Below, piece after piece: positions 1 to 5,724 of a DNA stretch of 11,392 nucleotides; position 1 is the stretch's first letter; each line of letters starts with the position of its first letter. Made by a program: the position numbers and the translations under genes. The notes under the pieces were generated by a model. That model was not told the origin of the DNA. It saw nothing but the letters and a program-made list of their open reading frames with translations, and made no database searches. The stretch covers positions 1 to 11,392 of the forward strand of contig CAZPMO010000159.1 in assembly GCA_964587515.1 (NCBI GenBank), in the 5' to 3' direction. Source of the DNA: CAZPMO01 sp964587515. GTDB taxonomy: Bacteria; Pseudomonadota; Alphaproteobacteria; MPNO01.

Positions 1-88
1 CGATGATCGCGGGGCGTTCGCCGTAATGTCGGACGATCGAGGCGAGCATCGCGGGAAGCGTGGTCATCCGGCCCCCGATTTCGGCCAT
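1..88 (-). CDS. Probable acyl-CoA ligase / AMP-binding enzyme, N-terminal fragment
   Basis: The window edge cuts this gene, so only 29 codons are visible. The first ATG is at 88 and a second in-frame ATG is at 67. The second has a G-rich stretch four bases upstream and may be the true start. After it the peptide reads MTTLPAMLASIVRHYGERPA, the usual opening of AMP-dependent acyl-CoA synthetases: a helix leading to a '(G)ERPAII'-type strand. No adenylation motif is in view, so the family call rests on this N-terminal pattern only. The gene begins 7 nt after the stop of the TRAP permease and is therefore probably co-transcribed with it. That would fit activation of an imported organic acid to its CoA thioester. 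Another ligase-like or unrelated protein remains possible. Confidence 0.45.
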   Translation of the reverse strand, partial: MAEIGGRMTTLPAMLASIVRHYGERPAII

Positions 89-95
89 TGCCGTG

Positions 96-2027
96 TCAGA
101 GCAGCATCAGGCTCAATTGCGGGAACGCGACCAGCAGCGCGACCACCAGCAGCATGATGATCACGAAGGGAAACGCGCCCGCGAAAATTTGATTCAGAGT
201 CACGCGGTCGTCGTCGAGTGTCGATTTCACCACATAAACCGTTATGCCCAGCGGTGGCGTCAGCAGGCCGATCTCGACCGCGACCACCGAAACGATGCCG
301 AACCAGATCAGATCGCCGCCCATCGCCTGCACCACCGGGATCGCGAGCGGCAGGGTGATCACCATGATCGAAACCGAATCCAGGATGGTCCCGAGCAGCA
401 CCAGCAGCACGATATAGAGGAACATGAAGCCCATGAGGCCGAGATTGGCCTCCGCCGCGAAGGTGCTGACCGATTGCGGCAGATTGGACATGGCGAGCAT
501 CTGGCCGTAGATGCGCGCCGCCAGGATCAGGAACAGGATCGAGACCGTGACGTGGCCGGTTTCCACCACCGTGGTCCAGAGATTGCGCACGGTCAGCTTG
601 CGCCGCGCCAGCGCGATCACCAGCGCGCCGGCGGCGCCCGCCGCGCCGGCCTCGGTCGGGGTGAATACCCCGCCGTAGATACCGCCAAGCACCAGCACCA
701 CCAGCACCAGGATGGGGAACAGTTTGATCGCCGCCGAACGGACGCTCTCTTCCGCGTCGTTGATCTCGTCGCCGCCGATGAAGGACGGCCAGTAGATCGC
801 CATCAGCACGATCGCGAGCGACATGGCGGCGGCGAGGATGATGCCGGGGATCACGGCGGCGAGAAACAGCCGGCCGACCGATTCCTCGGCCAGGAAGCCA
901 TAGATGATCAGCAGCAGGCTGGGCGGGATCAGCATGCCGAGCACCGAGGACCCCGCCACCACGCCGACGGAAAAGCGCGGCGTGTAGCCGTGGCGCAGCA
1001 TTTCGGGCGTCGCGATCTTGGTGAACACCGCCGCCGAGGCGATCGACGAGCCGGTGATCGAGGCGAAGATGGCGTTGGCGACCACGGTGGCGACGCCGAG
1101 CCCGCCCTTGACGCGCCGCAGCGCCCAGCGCGCGACCTCGAAGGTTTCCTTGCCCACGTCGGAGACACTGACCAGCAGTCCCATCAGGACGAACAGCGGC
1201 ACCACGCCGAAGAAATAGCCGTTGAGATATTCGGTCGAGGCCCGCGACAAAACCCGGATGCTGAGTCCCGGATCGCCCCGGATCAGCCAGATACCCAGAA
1301 AACCGAGGGTCATCAGCGCGACCCCGATATGCATGCCGCAATAGATGAAGACCAGCATGCAGACGATGGAGATCAGCCCGATCTGGATATTCGAAAGATC
1401 GCCCGTGGCGATCCAGCCGGCGACGGCGACGAACGCGACGAACGCCGCGAGCGATGACCAGCCCGTCTTTTCGCCCGGTTTACGGCGCTTAAGGGCCTCC
1501 GTTGCGCGCCAGGACGTGGTCACAAACCGGATGATGAACTCGGCCGTGGTCGCGGCCGCGCCAAGCACGATGATCCCGAGAAATGGCCAGATGACGAAAG
1601 TGAACTCGCCGGGCACGCCGGTAAGTTCGTGTTCCACCCAGGCATCGGCGAATTTCGGATAGGTGCCGTAGGTGATGAAACCGAAGGCGGCCGCGCCCAG
1701 CAGATCGAACAGCGCGGTAAATGTAAGTCCGGCCGCCGGGCGGCGCTTTTCCAGCCAGTCGATCAGCAACTCGGCGCGGGTAAACCGACCGGCATTGAGC
1801 GTGCTGGCGAACTGAAGGAAGACGGCGGTCACGATCGAATAACCGATGATCTCCGCCACGCCTCTGATCGCATAATTGAAAAAATAGCGCGCGATGATGT
1901 CGGCGCAGATCAGGAACATCAGGCAGAACACCCAGAAGGTGCCCAGGCTGTTCATTCCCGACGTGAACGCATCGAATAGTTGAACGGGACGCCGAAACAT
2001 CGACGTCCCGCCCTTGTCGGACTTCAT
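96..2027 (-). CDS. TRAP transporter fused permease, DctQ-DctM (small plus large subunit)
   Basis: This 643-residue inner-membrane protein carries both TRAP permease subunits in one chain. Residues about 15-170 form the four-helix DctQ-like part, with the FLICADIIARYFFNYAIRG type motif near 38-56. Residues about 190-643 form the many-helix DctM part. DctM signatures visible are TGSSIASAA (325-333), FTPTEAGA (455-462), the TILD segment (547-550) and LLTPPLGITVYVVKS (588-602). These belong to the regions that build the Na+ and substrate sites in the DctM/SiaM family. The ATG at 2027 is used here; an ATG at 2000 is an in-frame alternative. It lies 19 nt downstream of the binding-protein gene and 7 nt upstream of the ligase-like gene, so the three form an operon. 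The expected role is Na+-driven uptake of the ligand delivered by the periplasmic binding protein. Fused QM permeases are known (SiaQM). Confidence 0.93.
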   Translation of the reverse strand: MKSDKGGTSMFRRPVQLFDAFTSGMNSLGTFWVFCLMFLICADIIARYFFNYAIRGVAEIIGYSIVTAVFLQFASTLNAGRFTRAELLIDWLEKRRPAAGLTFTALFDLLGAAAFGFITYGTYPKFADAWVEHELTGVPGEFTFVIWPFLGIIVLGAAATTAEFIIRFVTTSWRATEALKRRKPGEKTGWSSLAAFVAFVAVAGWIATGDLSNIQIGLISIVCMLVFIYCGMHIGVALMTLGFLGIWLIRGDPGLSIRVLSRASTEYLNGYFFGVVPLFVLMGLLVSVSDVGKETFEVARWALRRVKGGLGVATVVANAIFASITGSSIASAAVFTKIATPEMLRHGYTPRFSVGVVAGSSVLGMLIPPSLLLIIYGFLAEESVGRLFLAAVIPGIILAAAMSLAIVLMAIYWPSFIGGDEINDAEESVRSAAIKLFPILVLVVLVLGGIYGGVFTPTEAGAAGAAGALVIALARRKLTVRNLWTTVVETGHVTVSILFLILAARIYGQMLAMSNLPQSVSTFAAEANLGLMGFMFLYIVLLVLLGTILDSVSIMVITLPLAIPVVQAMGGDLIWFGIVSVVAVEIGLLTPPLGITVYVVKSTLDDDRVTLNQIFAGAFPFVIIMLLVVALLVAFPQLSLMLL

Positions 2028-2046
2028 ATCCGCGAATGCTCCGGGT

Positions 2047-3111
2047 TTACTTGTCCCAGTCGCGTGTCGGTTTGCCGCCGCGCTTGCGCACGCCGTTCAT
2101 GAAAGCGGACAGCACCTGCTTGCCGGCCGCGCCGTTGGCCTTGGCCCAGTCGCCGGCCAGGTTGGGCAGGGAATTCACCCACTTCTTGCGTTCGCTGGGA
2201 TTGAAATCGGAGATCTTCGCACCCTGCTTGGCCATGATTTTCAGGAACAGCGCCTCTTTCTTGGCGATGATATCGCTCTGCATGCGCGCGTAATCCCGAC
2301 CCAGATCGCGGAACAGGATTTGCATATGCGCCGGCAGCTTTTTCCATGTGTCCTTGTTCATGGTCAAGGCGCCGGAAATCGGCCCGCCCATATCGACCTT
2401 GGTGATATAGGGCGCCGCTTCGTGCAGCTTGAACGGCAGCATGCCGGTGGTGATGATGATGGCGCCGTCGGCCACGCCGGTCTTCATGTTGTTGTAATAG
2501 ACCGGCAGCCCGCCATTGATTCCGATCGCGCCGGTGCCCTTGAGCCAGCCGGCGATGGCGCCCGGTGTCATGAACTTCTTGCCCTTGAGATCGGCCATGG
2601 AGTTGATCGGGAAGGTCGAGACGATGTGGTAGGTATCCGCCGCCTGGGCGCCGAGATAGACCTGGTTGTGCTTGTCCCATTCCTTCTTCATGGCCGGAAT
2701 GGTGGTCTCGAGCTCCTCCTGGATATCGACCAGCTGGTGCACGGTCGCGCTGGTGAACGGCGCATAGAAGGTCACGTTATGGAGCGGCATCTTCACCGGC
2801 TCCCACAGCGTGCCGACCCAGCCGATGTCGGTGAGCCCGTCCTGCACGCCTTCAAGCGTGTTGTTGAAGTTATAAAGCGCGCCGGCATAGGCCTGGGTCC
2901 ATTTGATGGAATCCGGGCTGCCGATTTCCTTCAGCCGCGCGTTCGATTGCGGCACCACATGGTTCTTGATCACCGCCACCCACGGAACGATCGGCGGATG
3001 GCTGGACGCCGCGGTGAGCTTCCACACCTTGGCCTGGGCGCCGGTTAGCGTCGCCGCGATTACGCATGCGGCGATCCCGCCAAGCGCGGCGGTACGAATT
3101 ACGGATTTCAT
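2047..3111 (-). CDS. TRAP transporter periplasmic solute-binding protein, DctP family
   Basis: The start is placed at 3111 rather than the upstream ATG at 3123. A perfect GGAGG (complement of 3117-3121) lies 5 nt before it, and the longer version would overlap this ribosome site. The 354-residue product opens with a signal peptide of about 27 residues (MKSVIRTAAL..., A-rich core, cleavage probably after GAQA). A mature DctP fold follows, with typical pieces such as W..AYAGALYN (71-81), LEGVQDGLTDIGWVG (86-100) and DLKGKKFMTPGA (174-185). It would capture the substrate in the periplasm and hand it to the fused permease next door. The substrate cannot be read from the sequence. One oddity: the position that holds the carboxylate-binding arginine in SiaP/DctP proteins ('LKLRVP' in SiaP) is Met181 here, by my alignment. 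The gene is followed 19 nt later by dctQM. Confidence 0.92.
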   Translation of the reverse strand: MKSVIRTAALGGIAACVIAATLTGAQAKVWKLTAASSHPPIVPWVAVIKNHVVPQSNARLKEIGSPDSIKWTQAYAGALYNFNNTLEGVQDGLTDIGWVGTLWEPVKMPLHNVTFYAPFTSATVHQLVDIQEELETTIPAMKKEWDKHNQVYLGAQAADTYHIVSTFPINSMADLKGKKFMTPGAIAGWLKGTGAIGINGGLPVYYNNMKTGVADGAIIITTGMLPFKLHEAAPYITKVDMGGPISGALTMNKDTWKKLPAHMQILFRDLGRDYARMQSDIIAKKEALFLKIMAKQGAKISDFNPSERKKWVNSLPNLAGDWAKANGAAGKQVLSAFMNGVRKRGGKPTRDWDK

Positions 3112-3222
3112 GGAAACCTCCATCTGTTTTATGCCCCTCGTTTATGCCCCACGCGGGGCTCATCTGTTATTGGCGAAACCTTACTAGGCGCGCGCCGGTC
3201 CGGCAAGTCGCGGCGATTCCGA
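3112..3222 (-). promoter_or_regulatory. Leader of the TRAP operon with short direct repeats and a small hairpin
   Basis: This 111-nt gap separates the exporter stop codon (3223) from the binding-protein start (3111), both on the minus strand. TTTATGCCCC occurs twice (3128-3137 and 3141-3150, 13 nt apart). CATCTGTT also occurs twice (3121-3128 and 3161-3168), bracketing the first pair. GCCCC-ACGC-GGGGC (3146-3159) can fold into a 5-bp hairpin with no following T-run, so it is a poor terminator. A repeat pattern close to the start codon suits an operator for substrate-dependent control of uptake, but no regulator is visible and I cannot name a convincing -35/-10 pair. Confidence 0.35.
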
Positions 3223-4152
3223 TTACGCGGGGATATCGCCCACTTTGGCGGCTTCCCTGCTTGCGATGGCTTCGCGGTGGGCGATATAGCTGGTCGCCGC
3301 GACGATCACGCCGCCGCCGATCCATACCCAGATCCCGGGAACCTCGCCGAAAGCGAGATAGCCGACCAGCGCCGCGAACACCAGACGCGCGAACACCACC
3401 GGTTCCACCGCGCTGACATCGGCGAATTTGTATGCGCGCACCATCAACACATGGCCGGTGCTGCCGAGTGCGCCGATCAGGGCGAGCCAACCGAACTGAA
3501 CCAGGGTCGGCCATTGCCAGACAAACAACGCCGGAATGAACGTCACGATCGCCATCATCAGCGACATGTAGGCGACGATGGTGGCGACGCCGTCGGTGCG
3601 CGAGAGACTTTTGGCGATCAGCTTGGAGCCGGCCACCAGCACCGCCGAGCCCAGAACCAGGATGGCGCCCAGGCTGACGTCCTCGAAACCGGGTCGGACG
3701 ATGATCAGCGTGCCGACCGCGCCGGCGATCAGGGCGATCCAGCGCCGCATGCGCACGGTCTCGCCCAGAAAGAAGATCGCGCCGATGGTCACGAACAGCG
3801 GTCCCGCCAGCGACAGCGAGGTCGCATCGGCGATCGGCATCAATGAAAGCGCGGTGAACCAGCACAGCAGCGACGCCCCGTTGATGATGCCGCGCCCCAT
3901 ATGCAGCGGCAGACGCCGGGTGCGGAACATCGCCGTCCCGCTGCGCGCCACCACCGGCGCGAACACCAGGAAACCGAACAGGTTGCGGAAGAATCCGATC
4001 TCGAACGGGTGCATCCCGAACGAGACATGGCGCACACTGGCGTGCATGCAGGCGAAAAAACCACTGGCGCAGATGACCAGCAGGATTCCGACCAGCGTCG
4101 GGTTGCGCGCCGCAAGCGCGTTGAACGGAGCCACGAGGGCGTTCACGGTCAA
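3223..4152 (-). CDS. EamA-family (drug/metabolite transporter superfamily) exporter
   Basis: This 309-residue polytopic membrane protein is a member of the DMT superfamily with two tandem EamA repeats (about residues 22-155 and 163-292). The first repeat carries the usual end-of-repeat motif, LGETVRMRRWIALIAGAVG then IIVRPG (129-155). The PIADATSLSLAGPLF segment (107-120) matches the 'L.L.DAT.L....PLF' pattern of this subfamily. About ten helices are expected. The start is TTG at 4152, giving a 4-nt overlap (4149-4152) with the thioesterase stop; GTG at 4146 is an alternative. The overlap implies translational coupling to the thioesterase, so it may export a product or by-product of that pathway. 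Substrates of EamA proteins are diverse and cannot be told from sequence. It is a distant relative of the three tandem copies at 7346-10031. Confidence 0.88.
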   Translation of the reverse strand: MTVNALVAPFNALAARNPTLVGILLVICASGFFACMHASVRHVSFGMHPFEIGFFRNLFGFLVFAPVVARSGTAMFRTRRLPLHMGRGIINGASLLCWFTALSLMPIADATSLSLAGPLFVTIGAIFFLGETVRMRRWIALIAGAVGTLIIVRPGFEDVSLGAILVLGSAVLVAGSKLIAKSLSRTDGVATIVAYMSLMMAIVTFIPALFVWQWPTLVQFGWLALIGALGSTGHVLMVRAYKFADVSAVEPVVFARLVFAALVGYLAFGEVPGIWVWIGGGVIVAATSYIAHREAIASREAAKVGDIPA

Positions 4153-4568
4153 TCCTTGAACCGCGCGATGGCGTCGTCGGGGATTTCGATCGCCTTTATG
4201 CCCTTGGGCGAGTCCGGATCGAGTTGCGACATCACGCGGCGCTCGAATCCTTCCAGCGCCGGGCGACCGTCGTTATGGGTGATGCGGTGCTTGACCAGGA
4301 ATGTCCGGCGCTTCCATTCATCCACCCAGCTTTCCATCTCGACCTCGTCACCCAGCTTGCAGGCGTTGGAATAGGTCGCGCCGGTCTCCAGCAGCGGCAT
4401 GCCGGAGACGTCGAATTCCCGCGCGAGATCCGCGTAGCCGAGACCATTGGCCTTGAACAGGCGTTCCGTCGCCTGGTCGAACCAGTGATAGAAATAGGGA
4501 TAGAAGACGATGCCGGCCGCGTCGCAATGCGCCCATTCGATGGCGAAGCGAGAGACATGGGTTCGCAT
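4149..4568 (-). CDS. Acyl-CoA thioesterase, 4-hydroxybenzoyl-CoA thioesterase (4HBT) hot-dog family
   Basis: The 139-residue product is of normal length for a single hot-dog domain. The start at 4568 is chosen because AAGGAG (complement of 4574-4579) lies 5 nt upstream; an ATG at 4598 is in frame but lies outside this ribosome site. Near the N-terminus it has IEWAHCDAAGIVFYPYFYHW (10-29), the signature loop of the 4HBT family. Asp16 is in the place of the catalytic Asp17 of Pseudomonas 4-hydroxybenzoyl-CoA thioesterase. The enzyme should be cytoplasmic and hydrolyse an acyl- or aroyl-CoA to free acid and CoA. It heads a unit with the exporter, and further downstream lie a TRAP uptake system and a ligase-like gene. 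That context hints at a CoA-dependent organic-acid pathway, but YbgC-like or other substrate ranges are equally possible. Confidence 0.88.
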   Translation of the reverse strand: MRTHVSRFAIEWAHCDAAGIVFYPYFYHWFDQATERLFKANGLGYADLAREFDVSGMPLLETGATYSNACKLGDEVEMESWVDEWKRRTFLVKHRITHNDGRPALEGFERRVMSQLDPDSPKGIKAIEIPDDAIARFKD

Positions 4569-4600
4569 GGCGTCTCCTTGAATGCGGGCGCGAATCACCT

Positions 4601-4632
4601 AGAGCACTATCCGACCAAATAGGACCATTTGA
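4601..4632 (+). repeat. Left terminal inverted repeat of the palindromic element
   Basis: Positions 4601-4624 are the exact reverse complement of 4839-4862. The match continues to 4632 with one difference (C at 4625 against T in the other arm), giving 31 of 32. Beyond 4632 the arms diverge. Confidence 0.9.
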
Positions 4633-4636
4633 CCGA

Positions 4637-4725
4637 GATTAGTCCGCCCCGTGGTTAGGCGCGCTTCGCATGGCGATGCGGCGCATCGGCAAAGACGCGC
4701 AACGACGCCACGGGTCGGACTAATC
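4637..4725. repeat. Internal hairpin 1 of the palindromic element
   Basis: The arms 4637-4654 (GATTAGTCCGCCCCGTGG) and 4708-4725 pair with one mismatch in 18. The 53-nt loop holds core A (4673-4704, starting GCGATGCGG), itself partly palindromic around GATGCGGCGCATC. An inverted relative of core A lies in hairpin 2. Confidence 0.85.
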
Positions 4726-4738
4726 CGGCCTTCGGTGG

Positions 4739-4825
4739 GCAAATCGGTTTCTCGGGTGCGTTGCGACGCTTGCCCGATGCACCGCATCGCGCTGCGCGCC
4801 GCGCCTGCCCGAGAAACCGATTTGC
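4739..4825. repeat. Internal hairpin 2 of the palindromic element
   Basis: The arms 4739-4756 (GCAAATCGGTTTCTCGGG) and 4808-4825 are perfectly complementary over 18 bp. Its loop contains core B (4759-4790). The reverse complement of core B matches core A of hairpin 1 at 26 of 32 positions, while the stem sequences of the two hairpins are unrelated. Confidence 0.88.
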
Positions 4826-4830
4826 CTCCA

Positions 4831-4862
4831 TCAAATGATCCTATTTGGTCGGATAGTGCTCT
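4831..4862 (-). repeat. Right terminal inverted repeat of the palindromic element
   Basis: This is the partner of the left repeat at 4601-4632, matching 31 of 32, with the outer 24 perfect. A TATAAG box at 4878-4883, just outside this end and about 40 nt before the DUF3047 start, could serve as a -10 element. Its -35 region would then fall inside the repeat end, but no good -35 hexamer is seen there. Confidence 0.88.
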
Positions 4863-4921
4863 CGCGTCGCGGGCTGGTATAAGACTGTCGCTGTGTAGCA
4901 TGGAACGGGCGCGCGCCGGAC

Positions 4922-5638
4922 ATGAAACGAAAACTGATTCTCGCGATCCTGCTGGTCGGAGCGCTGGGCGGGGCCGCGGGCTGGTTCCTGTGGCGCGAGC
5001 CGCCGCGTCTCAACGTGTTGAGCCCGCGCCCGGGCGCAACCGAGATCGCGGTGATGGATTTCTCGCGACCCTTTGTCACCGAACCGCTGCCGGCGGGCTG
5101 GCACCACCGCAAATTCTGGCTGCGCGAGGAAGCGAGTTTTGCCTGGGCCGTGAAGCAGCGCGTTCCCGCGTTGCGCGTCGAGACCAATGACAGCGCCTCG
5201 ATGCTGATGCGTCACGTCGAAATCGATCTGGTGCGTTATCCGTTGCTGCGTTGGCGCTGGCTGGTCGAGAAACCGATCGAAAGTGCGATCGACGAGCGCA
5301 CCGCGGAAGGCGATGATCATCCGGCCCGGTTGTTCATCGCCTTCAGGAATGATGCGGGCGCACGCCGCGCGTTGGAAATAATCTGGGGCAACAGCCGCCT
5401 GAAAAAGGGCGACACCAAGACGATCGAGGGATTTTCCCATTACGTGGCCAACGGCGGGGCCGACAATTTGGGGCGCTGGCACGACGAACAGGTGGACCTC
5501 TTGAAACTCTATCGCAAAATGTTCAAGGAAACCGGCGGCGCGCGGGTCGTCGATATTGCGATCTTCTGCGATTCCGACGAGACCGGCGGGCAAACCGTCG
5601 CCTATTTCGCAGATATCCGCATGAAGACCGCGCGCTAA
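4922..5638 (+). CDS. DUF3047-family protein, membrane-anchored
   Basis: This 238-residue protein has one N-terminal hydrophobic segment (about 4-23, after MKRK) that acts as a signal anchor or signal peptide, so the rest is probably periplasmic. The body matches what I know of DUF3047. Key pieces are YPLLRWRWLVEKP (106-118), AEGDDHPARLFIAF (128-141) with the D-D/R-L-F pattern, IWGN (154-157), RWHDEQVDLLKLYRKMF (185-201) and CDSDETGGQTVAYFADI (216-232). The family's biochemical role is not established, and the fold is thought to be a beta-rich binding domain. It is transcribed away from the thioesterase operon with the palindromic element between. Its ribosome site is weak (GCCGGAC just before the ATG). 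A gap of 86 nt precedes the next gene on the same strand, so co-transcription with it is possible but uncertain. Confidence 0.78.
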   Translation: MKRKLILAILLVGALGGAAGWFLWREPPRLNVLSPRPGATEIAVMDFSRPFVTEPLPAGWHHRKFWLREEASFAWAVKQRVPALRVETNDSASMLMRHVEIDLVRYPLLRWRWLVEKPIESAIDERTAEGDDHPARLFIAFRNDAGARRALEIIWGNSRLKKGDTKTIEGFSHYVANGGADNLGRWHDEQVDLLKLYRKMFKETGGARVVDIAIFCDSDETGGQTVAYFADIRMKTAR

Positions 5639-5687
5639 CGGATAGGGAATGGAATTGCAGACCGTTCTCGGTATATCATTTATCCAA

Positions 5688-5701
5688 GGACCGGCCGGTC
5701 C
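5688..5701. promoter_or_regulatory. Perfect 14-bp palindrome upstream of the cysteine synthase-like gene
   Basis: GGACCGGCCGGTCC reads the same on both strands and lies 23 nt before the ATG at 5725, just upstream of the strong AGGGGGAG ribosome site (5708-5715). No T-run follows, so it is an unlikely Rho-independent terminator of the preceding gene. It could be an operator, or a chance palindrome in GC-rich DNA. A possible TTGCAG (5655-5660) lies upstream but has no clear -10. Confidence 0.3.
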
Positions 5702-5724
5702 GGAATAAGGGGGAGACCTATCAG

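Larger units (their letters stand above)
4601..4862. repeat. MITE/RIME-like palindromic element with terminal inverted repeats and two internal hairpins
   Basis: This element fills most of the 353-nt gap between two divergent genes. Its ends, 4601-4624 and 4839-4862, are perfect 24-bp inverted repeats beginning AGAGCACTATCCGACC. Extended to 32 bp (4601-4632 against 4831-4862) there is a single mismatch. Inside are two further stem-loops, 4637-4725 and 4739-4825, each with 18-bp arms, so a single strand could fold into a three-way junction. No real coding sequence is present: open frames across it have no family resemblance and run through the palindromes. No target-site duplication is obvious at the edges. 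It resembles non-autonomous MITEs and the Rhizobium intergenic mosaic elements, but I do not recognise it as a named family. It ends only 32 nt before the thioesterase start, so that operon's promoter must lie in or beyond it. Confidence 0.85.

Noticed and set aside
60..1457. A 465-codon plus-strand open frame rich in D, H, R and Q opposite the TRAP permease
   Set aside because: Its low-complexity charged composition is typical of the antisense frame of a GC-rich membrane-protein gene. It has no domain resemblance and the opposite strand encodes a clear DctQM.
2014..3048. A 344-codon plus-strand open frame opposite the TRAP binding-protein gene
   Set aside because: Antisense shadow of DctP, with no recognisable motifs.
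3146..3159. GCCCC-ACGC-GGGGC as a Rho-independent terminator of the thioesterase/exporter unit
   Set aside because: The stem is only 5 bp and no U-run follows on the minus strand.
4601..4862. A remnant of a transposase-bearing insertion sequence
   Set aside because: No transposase fragment in any frame and no clear target-site duplication. Treated instead as a non-autonomous repeat.
4599..4901. A 100-codon minus-strand open frame, and a 179-codon plus-strand frame from 4651, across the palindromic element
   Set aside because: Both run through the inverted repeats and hairpins. The second also enters the DUF3047 gene out of frame. Such frames inside palindromic repeats are commonly mis-annotated as hypothetical proteins.
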